This document shows positions 25,695-34,327 of a DNA stretch of 64,000 nucleotides, in pieces. The stretch is taken from assembly GCF_035918015.1 (NCBI RefSeq), contig NZ_CP109132.1, forward strand, positions 1-64,000. The letters are read 5' to 3'. This DNA is from Streptomyces sp. NBC_01754. Lineage in GTDB: Bacteria; Actinomycetota; Actinomycetes; Streptomycetales; Streptomycetaceae. Every line of letters starts with the position of its first letter. Positions within the stretch are counted from its first letter, which is position 1. The translations under genes and the position numbers were made by a program. Below the pieces are notes generated by a model. That model saw only the letters and a program-made list of their open reading frames with translations. It did not search any database and was not told the origin of the DNA.

Positions 25695-26260
25695 TCGCCT
25701 GATCGACTGCCAAGATCCGCGGACAGCGCCGCGTAGATGTACTCGCTGCCCCAGCGATCCCCGTCGAGGTCGTTCTCGACCAGGTGCGCCTCCCGGCGCA
25801 TCCTGAGGCGCTCACAGACCCGTACAGACCCGGTGTTCTCCACATCCAGCCGTGCGTAGAGCCGGTGCACGCCCAGTGTGTCGAAGGCAAACCCGGCCAG
25901 CGCCGCGGCCGCCTCGGTCGCGTAGCCGTGTCCCTCGTGACTCGGGTCGAGAGTCCAGCCAATCTCGGCCTGGGCGGCGCGGACATCGGCCAGGGTGAGG
26001 CTCACCTCTCCAAGGACGCCGGGCTCATCGCGTCGGCAGACAGCGAGCGCCAGCTTGTCCCCGTCGGCGCGCCAGGCCGTCTGCGCCGCACGCTCGGCGG
26101 CAACTTGCTCGCTGCGCTCACGCGTGTGCGTCGGCCGGTACAAGTAGCGCGCCACGCTCGGCAGGCTCTGGTAGGCGTACAGGTCGTCGGCGTCGCCGGG
26201 AGTGAACAGACGCAGCGACAACCGGGACGTGGTCAACGGCAGCAGCGAAGCGATGTCCAT
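25646..26260 (-). CDS. GNAT N-acetyltransferase (RimJ/RimL type), C-terminus replaced by IS sequence
   Basis: An Acetyltransf_3 domain protein: TSRLSLRLFTPGD at the N-terminus, an acetyl-CoA-binding region with HEGHGYATEAAAAL, then FDTLGVHRLYARLDVEN and RVCERLRMRREAH. The family normally ends soon after a DEYVYALL-like strand; here WGSEYIYAAL is followed by about 20 residues encoded by the IS256 end, so the native tail was cut. The start at 26260 has GGAGG six bases upstream; the open frame continues upstream without support. It probably still encodes the whole fold. The substrate (ribosomal protein N-terminus or small amine) cannot be predicted. Confidence 0.8.
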   Translation of the reverse strand: MDIASLLPLTTSRLSLRLFTPGDADDLYAYQSLPSVARYLYRPTHTRERSEQVAAERAAQTAWRADGDKLALAVCRRDEPGVLGEVSLTLADVRAAQAEIGWTLDPSHEGHGYATEAAAALAGFAFDTLGVHRLYARLDVENTGSVRVCERLRMRREAHLVENDLDGDRWGSEYIYAALSADLGSRSGEGLYGERCNSRAGSDS

Positions 26261-26414
26261 GCGGACCTCCGGGACGCGGATGTGGATCAAGTTGCGGACG
26301 GATTGTCGCATCACGACTGCCCCGCAGCCACGCCTTTTCAAGAGCAACGGTCGGCAGCCGCACCTCACCACGAGGCGTGGCTTTCCAGGAGTTGTTTACT
26401 GACCCACACTCCTA

Positions 26415-26535
26415 TAGGGCTTGGTCATGTTGGTGCGGGGTCTGGTATGTCGCGGTGACAGGTGGGGCAGGCGCCGGTCCAGGTCGCGAGGAGTATCTGC
26501 AGCTCGCGGACGACTCGGTAGAGGCTCAGGCCGAC
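26415..26535 (-). pseudogene. Remnant of a second IS701-family transposase
   Basis: Reading leftward, codons give GVGLSLYRVVRELQILLATW, then a Cys pair (ACPTC), and a stop. This is the C-terminal tail of the same family as the transposase at 19133-20502. It is followed by the terminal-repeat-like TAGGGCTTGGT starting at 26415. Only about 35 codons survive. The rest of 26261-26661 shows no gene. Confidence 0.7.
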
Positions 26536-26661
26536 GCCGTCTCTTTTGGGGATCGGCTCAGCCTTGATCCACCGGATCGGTTCGTGAGTGATTGATTCTC
26601 GTGATCGGGTCGGTGTTTCCGTTTTCGGACGTGGGGTGGCCGCTGGATGCTCCTATGGTTG

Positions 26662-27738
26662 TCAAGCCGTTGGAACGAGGTCGGTTTGAGTGGTTCGTTC
26701 TGTGGGTGTGGTGGTCAGTGCGCGGTAGACCTCGCGGGCGACGAATCGCTTGAGGCAGCGCATGATGTCTTTCTTGGACAGTCCTTCCTTGGTGCGGCGT
26801 TCGACGTAGGCGCGGGTGCGGTCGTCGAAGCGCATGCGGGTGAGCACGATGGTGTGGAGCGCGTTGTTGGCGGCCCGGTCGCCGCCGCGGTTGAGGCGGT
26901 GGCGGTGGGTGCGTCCTGAGGAGGCCGGGATCGGTGCGACCCCGGCGAGGTGCGCGAATGCGCCCTCGGATCGCATGCGTTCGGGGTTGTCCCCGGCCGA
27001 GACCAGCAGCTGGCCCGCGGTCTCGGGGCCGATGCCGAACAGCTCCAGCAGCGCGGGAGCTGCCTGCTCGACCAGCGGGCCGATCTCCGCGTCCAGCTCG
27101 GTGATCTCGGCGTCCATGGCCTGGTGACGGCGGGCGAGCCGGCGCAGTGCCGCCCGGGTAGCCGCCAGCGGGCGGGACAGGTCATTGCCAGGCCGCAGCC
27201 TGGCCAGGGTGCGGATCAGCGCGGCGCGGTCCAGGCCCGCGACCTGTTCGCGCAGCATCGCGGGCGCCGAGACGAGCAGCCCGCGGATCTGGTTCATGGC
27301 CTGGGTGCGGGCCTTGACCGCGCTGCGGCGCGCGATCCGCAGCACCCGCACCGCCTCGACCCCACCGTCCCGGCTCTTGGGGACGCCGGTGGCCCGGCCC
27401 GACAGCACAGCCGTCGCAGCGGCATAGGCGTCGATCGGATCGGACTTGCCCTTCATCCGGCGGGTCTTGCGGTCTGGGCGGTCCACGTCGATGACTGTGA
27501 TCCCTGCGGCGGTCAGCACGCGGGCGAGCTCGGCCCCGTAGGCGCCGGTGCCCTCCACGCCCACCGCAACGAGCGTGCCGTGGGAGCGTATCCAGTCGAG
27601 CAGGTCGCGGTAGCCGCGGATGGTGGCGGGGAACTCCTGGTCGGCCAGGTGCCGTCCGACCGAGTCGATCACCGCGGCGTGGTGGGTCTGGCCGTGCGTG
27701 TCGACTCCGCCGGTGATCTGCGGGGTGGTGTGCGTCAT
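26662..27738 (-). CDS. IS110-family transposase
   Basis: 358 aa, intact. The N-terminal DEDD domain begins GGVDTHGQTHHAAVID with later VGVEGTGAYG and DRKTRRMKGKSDPIDAYAA. The C-terminal transposase_20 domain has ELFGIGPETAGQLL and AFAHLAGVAPIPASSG with the conserved Ser. ATG at 27738 begins the conserved fold; the open frame extends upstream without homology. The 8-bp sequence GCTCCTAT occurs on both sides (26649-26656 and 27830-27837), perhaps marking the element ends or the duplicated core used by IS110 elements, which lack long terminal repeats. Confidence 0.9.
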   Translation of the reverse strand: MTHTTPQITGGVDTHGQTHHAAVIDSVGRHLADQEFPATIRGYRDLLDWIRSHGTLVAVGVEGTGAYGAELARVLTAAGITVIDVDRPDRKTRRMKGKSDPIDAYAAATAVLSGRATGVPKSRDGGVEAVRVLRIARRSAVKARTQAMNQIRGLLVSAPAMLREQVAGLDRAALIRTLARLRPGNDLSRPLAATRAALRRLARRHQAMDAEITELDAEIGPLVEQAAPALLELFGIGPETAGQLLVSAGDNPERMRSEGAFAHLAGVAPIPASSGRTHRHRLNRGGDRAANNALHTIVLTRMRFDDRTRAYVERRTKEGLSKKDIMRCLKRFVAREVYRALTTTPTERTTQTDLVPTA

Positions 27739-27869
27739 GCTGGTCGTGTCCGTCCTTGCGAGTCTGTTCCGGGGGCGGCACGCGCCGGCCGGGCGGGCGG
27801 ACAAGACAGTGATGGGGCTTTTGAGCCAAGCTCCTATAAAGTCACGAATGCCCGTCCGGTCGCGTGTCG

Positions 27870-27958
27870 GTGGCTTCTCCGAGTGGATCGACGGATCCAG
27901 CGCAAGACAGTCCGACGACGTCCGTCTGCCCATGAGTCAGACCCCTCGGAGAAGCCAC
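27870..27958. repeat. Small inverted-repeat element
   Basis: GTGGCTTCTCCGAG (27870-27883) and CTCGGAGAAGCCAC (27945-27958) are a perfect 14-bp inverted pair enclosing 61 bp with no coding content. It is either a terminator-like structure or a trace of a miniature element between the IS110 and IS1380 copies. Confidence 0.5.
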
Positions 27959-28036
27959 TGACATCCTCACTGTCTGCCCGGCTTTTCCACTTGTCCACAG
28001 GTCTCGGGCCCTCGCGGGCGGGTCGGATGTTCCTGG

Positions 28037-29390
28037 TCAGGCCGGTGGGGGTGGGACGTGCAGGGCGTGGAAGAGGGTGTCGAAGGCCTCTTGCCAGGGC
28101 CAGTGTTCTGGCAGGTGCAGGGTGAGCCGGCGGGCCGAACGGGCGAGGCGGGCAGGCACGTTGATCAGGTGTTCGCGGATGGTCGCGCAGGTCGCGCGGG
28201 CGTGGGAAGTGATCGGCGAGGGTGCCGCAGGGTCGCATCAGGTTGAAGGTGAGGGCGGCCAGCGCGAGCCAGGCGGCGTTGGCCTGGAAGTTCCCCGATG
28301 GCGCGTGGGTGAACGGACCGTTTTTCAACTCTGCGATCACCTGTTCCACGATCGCGTGCCGGCGGTGGTCCTTCTCGGCGTCGGCCGGCGAGAGCGAACT
28401 GTCGGTGAACACGGCGTGGAAGCGCCAGGTGGTGAACAGCTCGCCTTGGCCCTCGGGGACCGCCTTGGGGTTGAGGCGTTTCACTCGGCGCACGATCAGG
28501 CGTGCGGTGACCTGCTGTTTCTTAGGCTTCGAGGTGAACGCGGTGTAGGGGATCTCGGCGATCTCCGCGTCCGATATCCAGCGGGAATCGTCGTGGTCCC
28601 AGATCGCCCGGGGGTATTTGATCGGCCTCCAGGCGTCCTCGGCGACGGTGGCGATGGCCGTCTTGACAGAGGTGTTGTGGCGCACGGTAATCGAGGAGCG
28701 GGCGCCGGCCGCCTTGCGGGCGGCGATGAGTTCCGCACCGTAGTAGGCGGAGTCGGCCCGCACAATCAGCACCCCTGTGGCACCCGAGGCGCGGGCGGTC
28801 GTTATCGCCTCGGTGGCGAAGGAGGCGGCGCCGCGGGCGGAGTTCACGCTGCCCTTGCGCAGCCTTGTCGCGGGGATCACCGGGGCGGCCAGCGGCGTGG
28901 AGAGCGTCGCGATCAGCGCGTTCAGGCCCTTGACCTTGTTGTATCCATAGCCCACGTCCTGCTTGGCATAGCCGTGGACGGGCTTGATGGTGTCGTCCGG
29001 ATCGAGGTGGGCGATGGTGTCCGAGCCGGGCAGCAGCGGTGTGTGGGCCGCCAGGCGTGGCAGCAACCGGCGGCTGACGGCATGGAGTTGTTTCACGTGC
29101 CCGTGAGTGAAGGATCGCAGGAAGCTGCCCGGCGTGGACGGCACCCGCACCCGCGTGCCGCAGCCGGTCCATGTCGTCGATACTGTCCGCGCCCGCCGCC
29201 ATCCCCGCGACCAACGCCATCACCTTCGACGCCGGGAAGGCGCCGGTGCCGTTGGCCGACGCCGGCAGGCGCACCAGCTCGACAACCAGACCGGGCAACC
29301 CGCACCGCTCGGCCAGGCGCACCAACGGAGCCGGCCCGCCGTACGCGATCAGATTCGAGTCGTCGAACCGCGCGGAAACCCCCCTGGGGC
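28037..29390 (-). pseudogene. IS1380-family transposase, frameshifted
   Basis: The DDE_Tnp_1-type protein is spread over three frames. The N-terminal FDDSNLIAYGG and LVAGMAAGADSIDDMDRLRH blocks are in one. The central block, from GSFLRSFTHGHVKQL through HLDPDDTIKPVHGYAKQ, VRADSAYYGAEL and VEQVIAELKNGPFTH, is in another. After NLMRPCGTLA the native tail (HALHVPPPPA, stop at 28037) is in a third. At least two frameshifts mean that no complete transposase can be made. Confidence 0.85.
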
Positions 29391-29455
29391 ATGGGAAGAT
29401 TGCATCTCGGAAGTGCCCTCGTGAACGTGCTTGATGTGGTCCTAGAGAAACCTAA

Positions 29456-31084
29456 TCATCGCAGGTCACAGGGCACTTCCTCATTCCCGGAGAAGTTGTC
29501 CACAGGCATCAGGCCGGCGGATCCAGGCTGAGTCGTCGGATAGGCGCTCTTGCGCCTATCCAGCACCGGCTCGGGCAGCAGGTCCGCGACCGCGGCCCGC
29601 AGCAGGCTCTTCTCCTGCCCGTTCACCCGCTTCAGTGCTGCCGGCACGTTGTAGACGTACTCCACCAGCGCCCGGTCGCAGAACGGCGGATGCAGCTGCA
29701 CCCCGTGCGCCATGCTCATCCGGTCCGCACGGTCCAGATGCGTGGGCGCCCATCGGGTCAGCGCGAGATACGTGATCTCGCGCGCCCTGCGTTCCTCGGA
29801 GCTCTCGCCGTCGGTGTGCGGCACCTCGGCGAGCGCGTCCCGGTAGTGCTGGTCCGCGTAGCCCATGAAGTCCAGCTCCTTGCGGAGCCCGAGATCGACC
29901 AGCGAGCAGCCCAGACCGCCAGCGGCGGCGTCGTGGCCACGCTCGAAGGAGACCCAGGGGAAGGTCGTGGAGTTGCTGTGCCTGGGCTCGTACGCCCAGA
30001 AGTAGCCGTTGAAGACCTCGTCGGCGGTCTCTCCCGAGAGAACCGCAGTGATGCCGGCGCTGCGCAGCGCCTCGAAGAAGAGCAGCAGGGAGACGTCCAT
30101 GTCACCGAGCGGGGACGGAGCGTCCTGGCTGCGCAGCGCCGCCGCGTGCACATCGGGGTCGGTGAGGACGGCGGTGTCGAGCAGGATCTCGGTGTGCTCG
30201 GTACCGATGTGCCGGGCCGCCAGCTCCGCGAACGGGGCGTCGGGGGTGGCGCGCATCGTCGGATGCGGCTCGAAGGTCTCCGCGTATCCCGCGAAGTTGA
30301 CCGAGAAGCTGCGCAACGGACCGGGTCCTGACTGCTTTGCCGACAGCAGCCGGCGCACCGTGGCCACCATCGTCTCGAGGCTGTCGGTGTGCGGACGGGC
30401 GGGCAGCGACCAGTAGCGCCGGTGGGCAGTACCCGGGCGGCGCACGAGCAGCGCGTGGCCCGGCAGCACCTCACAGATACCGCGGAACACCCCGGTGCCG
30501 GGCTTGCGGCTGTGCGCGAACAGCTCGCGCAGCCCGTCGGCGTCGACCACCGGCTCCACCGACGGATGCGCGAGCAGCGCCTTGGGCTCCGAGCCGAACA
30601 GCAGACCCGACGGAGTGCGGTAGTAGCACAGCGGCTTGACGCCGAGCCGGTCGCGGGCGAGCAGCAGCTCCTGACGCCGCTCGTCCCAGACGGCGAGCGC
30701 GAAGAGGCCCTCGAGCCGGGTCAGGAATTCCCCGCCCCACTCCAGATAGGCGTGCAGGGCCACCTCGCCGTCGCCGTCGCCGTGGCCGGTGAACCGGTGC
30801 CCCTTGGCGGCCAGCTCGCGCCGCAGCTCGACATGGTTGGTGATCGCGCCGTCGAGGGTGAGCACGGCCACCGGGCCGCCGTCCGTGGCGTGGACGACGG
30901 GCTGGACGCCGTTCTCCACCTCGAGGAGTGCCAGCCTGCGGTGGGCCAGCGCGGCGTGGCCCTGGATCCAGTCGCCCTCCCCGTCGGGGCCGCGGTGGGC
31001 CAGGGTGTCCACCATCGCGCGTACGGTGGCGGCCTCCGGGGTCAGATCCCGGTCGAAGTCGACCCAGCCGGCGATTCCGCTCAT
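29456..31084 (-). pseudogene. Asparagine-synthase-like amidotransferase (OxyD type), missing key catalytic segments
   Basis: The frame is open (542 codons) and clearly of the AsnB family: GNQ/Ntn part with LAHRGPDGEGDW and LARDRLGVKPLCYY, and synthase part with LSGETADEVFNGYFWAY and RADRMSMAHGVQLHPPF. Three defects are visible. The N-terminal nucleophile Cys2 is Ser (MSGIAGW). The ATP pyrophosphatase loop (SGGLDSS and its surroundings, about 35 residues) is absent between TVRRLL and GPLRSFSVNF. The C-terminus after KSAYPTTQ is replaced by sequence from the adjacent IS1380 end. In aromatic polyketide clusters this enzyme makes the malonamate starter unit. It is the last gene of a three-gene coupled operon. 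I judge it inactive as an ATP-dependent amidotransferase. Confidence 0.8.
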
Positions 31085-31614
31085 CGTGGGGTCCTCTCGT
31101 TCGCAGTGTCGGTGGTTACGTCGGTGGCGGCGGTACGGGGCACGACCTCGACCAGGGACAGACCGCAGCGCTGCACGGCGTTCTCGAACTCCTCGAATCC
31201 GGGCGTGCGTCCACCGGCGACCGTGATCCCGAGCCGCCGCTCCGCCGCTTCGCCGTAGCGCTCGTACAGCTCCAGATAGCCGTGGGCCGTCCGCTCGGGG
31301 TCAGCGACCAGCAGGAAGCGGACCTGTGTGCGCTCGCCGCGCCAGGTCAGCTCGCCGTCGGCGCCGCCCGCGAAGTTGTGCCGCCAGGGGCTGCCCGTCG
31401 CCACGACCGGAGCGCCGCCGAGGCGGTGCACACCCGCCGGGACGGTGTACGGGCGGCCGGTGCGCCGCCCGGTGAAGTGCAGCAGCGCGAGGCGCTCGCC
31501 CACCGGCCCCGGGTCGGGGCGGGAGAGCAGTTCCCGCATCCGGGAGTCGGCCTGCGCGCGGTCCGCGCGGTCCGCGCCGTCCGGCAGGGAACGCTCGACG
31601 ACGGGCCGGCTCAT
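31081..31614 (-). CDS. Deazaflavin (F420)-dependent nitroreductase/quinone reductase family protein
   Basis: 177 aa of the Ddn-type split-barrel family: LLHFTGRRTGRPYTVPAG near 43-60, VATGSPWRHNF near 71-81, and the later VRFLLVADPERTAHGYLELYERYG. These proteins bind F420 or flavin and reduce quinones or enones; in polyketide clusters they often act in late redox tailoring. The start at 31614 overlaps the previous stop by four bases, and its own stop overlaps the start of the amidotransferase by four, so the three are one operon. The N-terminal 40 residues are an Asp/Arg-rich lead with uncertain function. Confidence 0.75.
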   Translation of the reverse strand: MSRPVVERSLPDGADRADRAQADSRMRELLSRPDPGPVGERLALLHFTGRRTGRPYTVPAGVHRLGGAPVVATGSPWRHNFAGGADGELTWRGERTQVRFLLVADPERTAHGYLELYERYGEAAERRLGITVAGGRTPGFEEFENAVQRCGLSLVEVVPRTAATDVTTDTANERTPR

Positions 31615-32060
31615 GACAGCACCACCGCGGCCGCGGTCAGCGTGCACCCGGCCACCGCGCAGCAGGTGCGGACCAGATGCCAGTCGCGCCACTGGATCCG
31701 CGGGTCCTGCCAGCCGGGGCCGAGGTCCTCCGGCCCCGTGCGCTTGACCCGGTTGTTGATCGGCACGTTCCTGGTCTGCGACACCACGGCGACCCCGGAC
31801 ATGCACAGCGCGGCGGCCGCGAACAGGACGCGGACGGTGCCGGTCCCCCGGATCGCGAAGGCCACGTCGATCACCGTGGAGCCGGTGACGATGAACGGCA
31901 TGATCCGGTCGTAGTACCGGCCCAGCAGTTTGTGTGTGGACACATACCGGTCCGGGGGCATCGCGATCAGCGCGGGCATCACACTCACCGCGACCGCGAA
32001 CAGCACCCCGGCCACCAGGCCGGTATCCAACAGCACCAGCACACTCAGCACCTCCACCAC
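31611..32060 (-). CDS. DUF1772 / anthrone-oxygenase-like membrane protein
   Basis: 149 aa, starting from GTG 32060, which has GGGAGG nearby upstream. Four hydrophobic helices are visible (VLSVLVLLDTGLVAGVLFAVAV, FIVTGSTVIDVAFAI, VRVLFAAAALCMSGVAVV, HLVRTCCAVAGCTLTAAAVVL), with the NVPINNRVKR motif typical of DUF1772. Family members in aromatic polyketide pathways act as cofactor-free anthrone oxygenases that form anthraquinones. It is the first gene of the coupled operon and is divergent from the FAD monooxygenase at 32250; the 189-bp gap between them should hold both promoters. Confidence 0.75.
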   Translation of the reverse strand: MVEVLSVLVLLDTGLVAGVLFAVAVSVMPALIAMPPDRYVSTHKLLGRYYDRIMPFIVTGSTVIDVAFAIRGTGTVRVLFAAAALCMSGVAVVSQTRNVPINNRVKRTGPEDLGPGWQDPRIQWRDWHLVRTCCAVAGCTLTAAAVVLS

Positions 32061-32249
32061 GGCTTTCCGCCTCCCGTCGTCCGTTGCGCATCGCGGCTCG
32101 ACCCTGACAGCGGTGCCTCGCACACCGCTCGAGGACGCCTGGGAGTGATGTTGCCGGTGGTTGAGGCGCTCGGCCCCGGCCCCAGCCCGCTTCGAGCGGC
32201 CGGGTGTTGACTTCGCCGGTACGGTCCCCACTCACCCGGAGGAGCCTTC

Positions 32250-33773
32250 ATGGCGGAAGAGACGACCGACGTACTGATCGTGGGCGGCAGCATGGTGGGC
32301 CTCGCCGCGGCCCTGTTCCTCGCCCAGCAGGGGGTGCGCACGATGGAGCTGATGCGCGCGCTCGGGCTCGAGGGGGCGGTGCGCGCGCAGGAGAACCCGC
32401 ACGCGCAGTACGGCGACATCCTGCAGGCCGAGTCGCTCGCGGGTACCGAACTCGGCCGGTTCGACGGCCCGTTCCGGCACGACCCCACCGAGGTGGGCAC
32501 CACCGGCTGGACGCTGATCGGGCAGGATCGCTTCGAGCCGGTGCTGCGGGCGCGCGCCGAGGAGCTGGGCGCGGACATTCGGTTCGCCACCGAGCTGGTG
32601 CGCTTCACCCAGGACGCAGACGGGGTCGACGCCGTGCTGCGCGACGCCGAGGGCGCGGAGCGGCGGGTGCGCGCCCGGTACCTGGTCGCCGCCGACGGCT
32701 TCCGGACCCCCGTGCGGGAGAGCCTCGGCATCGGCCACCACGGGCAGGGCGTCTTCGGCCGGCAGATGAACGTGATCTTCCACGCGGACCTCGACCCCTA
32801 TGTGGCCGGGCGCAAGTTCTTCCTGTGCTTCGTCAGCAACCCGAAGGTCAAGGGCGTCCTCGGCAAGCTCGGCGGCGACGGCTCCGACCGCTGGGTGCTG
32901 GCCCCCAGCCTGCCGCCCGAGGACAGCCACCGCGAGTACGACACCGAGGCGTGCGTCGAGCTGGTGCGCGCCGCCGTGGGAGCGGCGGACCTGCCGGTGA
33001 CGGTCGAGTCCTCGAGCAGCTGGGAGATCGCCGCCTGGGTCGCGGACCGGTTCCGCTCCGGGCGGGTGCTGTTTGCGGGCGACTGCGCCCATGTGATGCC
33101 CCCCACCGGGGGGTTCGGGGGCAACATGGGCGTGCAGGACGCGCACAACCTGGCGTGGAAGCTCGCCCTGGTGCTGCGGGGCCAGGCCGGCCCCGGTCTG
33201 CTGGACACCTACGAGCAGGAGCGGGCGCCGGTCGCCGAGTTCACCGTCGAACAGGGCGTGATCCGCTACCTCCAGCGCAGCGGCCTGGACGAGGAGGTCG
33301 CCGCGCGGCACCACCCCGAGAACACCGTCCTCTTCGGTCACCTCTACCGCTCCGGCACCGTGCTGACCGAGGAAGGCCCCGACGACGGCGCCCCGGTGGA
33401 GGACCCGACCCTCCCCTCGGGCCGCCCCGGCACCAGGGCCCCGCATCTCCCTCTGCACCGGGCCGGCCGTGCCGCACCCCTGCACGACCTCCTGGACGGC
33501 GACTTCTGGCTGCTGGTCGCCCCGGGCGGCGAAGCCTGGGAAGCCGCCGCGGCACACGTGCGCACCGCCACCGGCCTTGCGCTCGCCTTCCACCGCGTCG
33601 GCGAGCAGGAGCCGCCGGAAGTCACCGAGCGCTTCCTGTCGTCGTACGGCGTGGGTCGCGGCGGCGCGGTGCTGATCCGCCCCGACGGATTCATCGCCTG
33701 GCGGACACCGGAGCCGCCGCCGTCCCCGGCGGACGAGCTGTCGACGGTCTTCGCCCGGCTGCTGCACCGCTGA
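32250..33773 (+). CDS. FAD-dependent aromatic hydroxylase with an internal N-terminal deletion
   Basis: 507 aa of the PHBH-type polyketide hydroxylase family: dinucleotide fold VLIVGGSMVGLAAALFLA (near 8-25), DG motif YLVAADGFRTPVRE, and GD motif VLFAGDCAHVMPPTGGFGGN, with a thioredoxin-like C-terminal domain. Between AQQGVR and TMELMRALGL about 20 residues are missing compared with its relative at 34328 (which reads ATLVERHPDTSTHPKARAINPR there). The lost part contains the Glu that binds the FAD ribose. The gap is in frame, with GC-rich ends suggesting recombination at a short homology. GGAGGAG precedes the ATG at a good distance. FAD binding is probably impaired. Confidence 0.85.
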   Translation: MAEETTDVLIVGGSMVGLAAALFLAQQGVRTMELMRALGLEGAVRAQENPHAQYGDILQAESLAGTELGRFDGPFRHDPTEVGTTGWTLIGQDRFEPVLRARAEELGADIRFATELVRFTQDADGVDAVLRDAEGAERRVRARYLVAADGFRTPVRESLGIGHHGQGVFGRQMNVIFHADLDPYVAGRKFFLCFVSNPKVKGVLGKLGGDGSDRWVLAPSLPPEDSHREYDTEACVELVRAAVGAADLPVTVESSSSWEIAAWVADRFRSGRVLFAGDCAHVMPPTGGFGGNMGVQDAHNLAWKLALVLRGQAGPGLLDTYEQERAPVAEFTVEQGVIRYLQRSGLDEEVAARHHPENTVLFGHLYRSGTVLTEEGPDDGAPVEDPTLPSGRPGTRAPHLPLHRAGRAAPLHDLLDGDFWLLVAPGGEAWEAAAAHVRTATGLALAFHRVGEQEPPEVTERFLSSYGVGRGGAVLIRPDGFIAWRTPEPPPSPADELSTVFARLLHR

Positions 33774-33806
33774 CGCGAGTCCTTCCCCACCCGTCCCGCT
33801 GCGCTG

Positions 33807-34012
33807 CGGCGTGGGGGACCCCGCTTCCCCCACCGGGGGCAAGCCCCCAGCCGCCGAACGCCCTCTGGGTCCCCGAGGCGATGTCACGACCAAGGGACAG
33901 CCCGAGAATCCAGTCCCGCCGCCGTTCTCCCACGCCCGCAGGGCGTAGGGGAGGTGCGAGGTACAGGGGCTGGGGCGGAGCCCCAGATAGCGGGAAGCGG
34001 GGTCCCACGCCG
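33807..34012. repeat. Large imperfect inverted repeat in the intergenic region
   Basis: CGGCGTGGGGGACCCCGCTTCCC (33807-33829) recurs inverted at 33992-34012 with a 2-base length difference. Several shorter GC-rich inverted pairs lie between (for example GGGGGCAAGCCCCC near 33835-33848). I see no gene in 33774-34327. Confidence 0.5.
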
Positions 34013-34085
34013 TAGGGCGTGGCGGGAGGCGTCGGGACAGGCCCGCCGCAGGCGTCCAAGACCCACCGGACACGCCCCGGCAACG

Positions 34086-34130
34086 CGTCGGCGCGCTTCC
34101 CCCGGGAGAACCGGAGGAAGCGCGCCGACG
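34086..34130. terminator. Bidirectional hairpin between convergent monooxygenase genes
   Basis: Perfect 15-bp arms CGTCGGCGCGCTTCC (34086-34100) and its complement (34116-34130) around a 15-nt loop, midway between the ends of the genes stopping at 33773 (+) and 34328 (-). Confidence 0.8.
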
Positions 34131-34327
34131 GCGTTACAGGGCCTGCGGCGTCTGTGCGGACGCTCGCAAGGCGGGGCCCCGTACGCGTACTTGGCGTACG
34201 GGGACCAGCCCGACGACGCAGCTGGGGTCGCCCCAGGCGAAGTCTCCGCGCAGGGCGCTTCCGGCCCCGGCTCCAAAGGAGCGTGCCAGGCATCGCAGCC
34301 CGGCGGGGCTTGCGGACGCGGCCTGGC

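Noticed and set aside
26377..26595. Short plus-strand frame left of the IS110 copy
   Set aside because: The minus strand here encodes the tail of an IS701-family transposase, which explains the open frame.
31615..32235. Longer version of the reductase reading frame (384 codons) reaching 32235
   Set aside because: It covers the DUF1772 gene in another frame; the ATGA overlap at 31611-31614 fixes the start.
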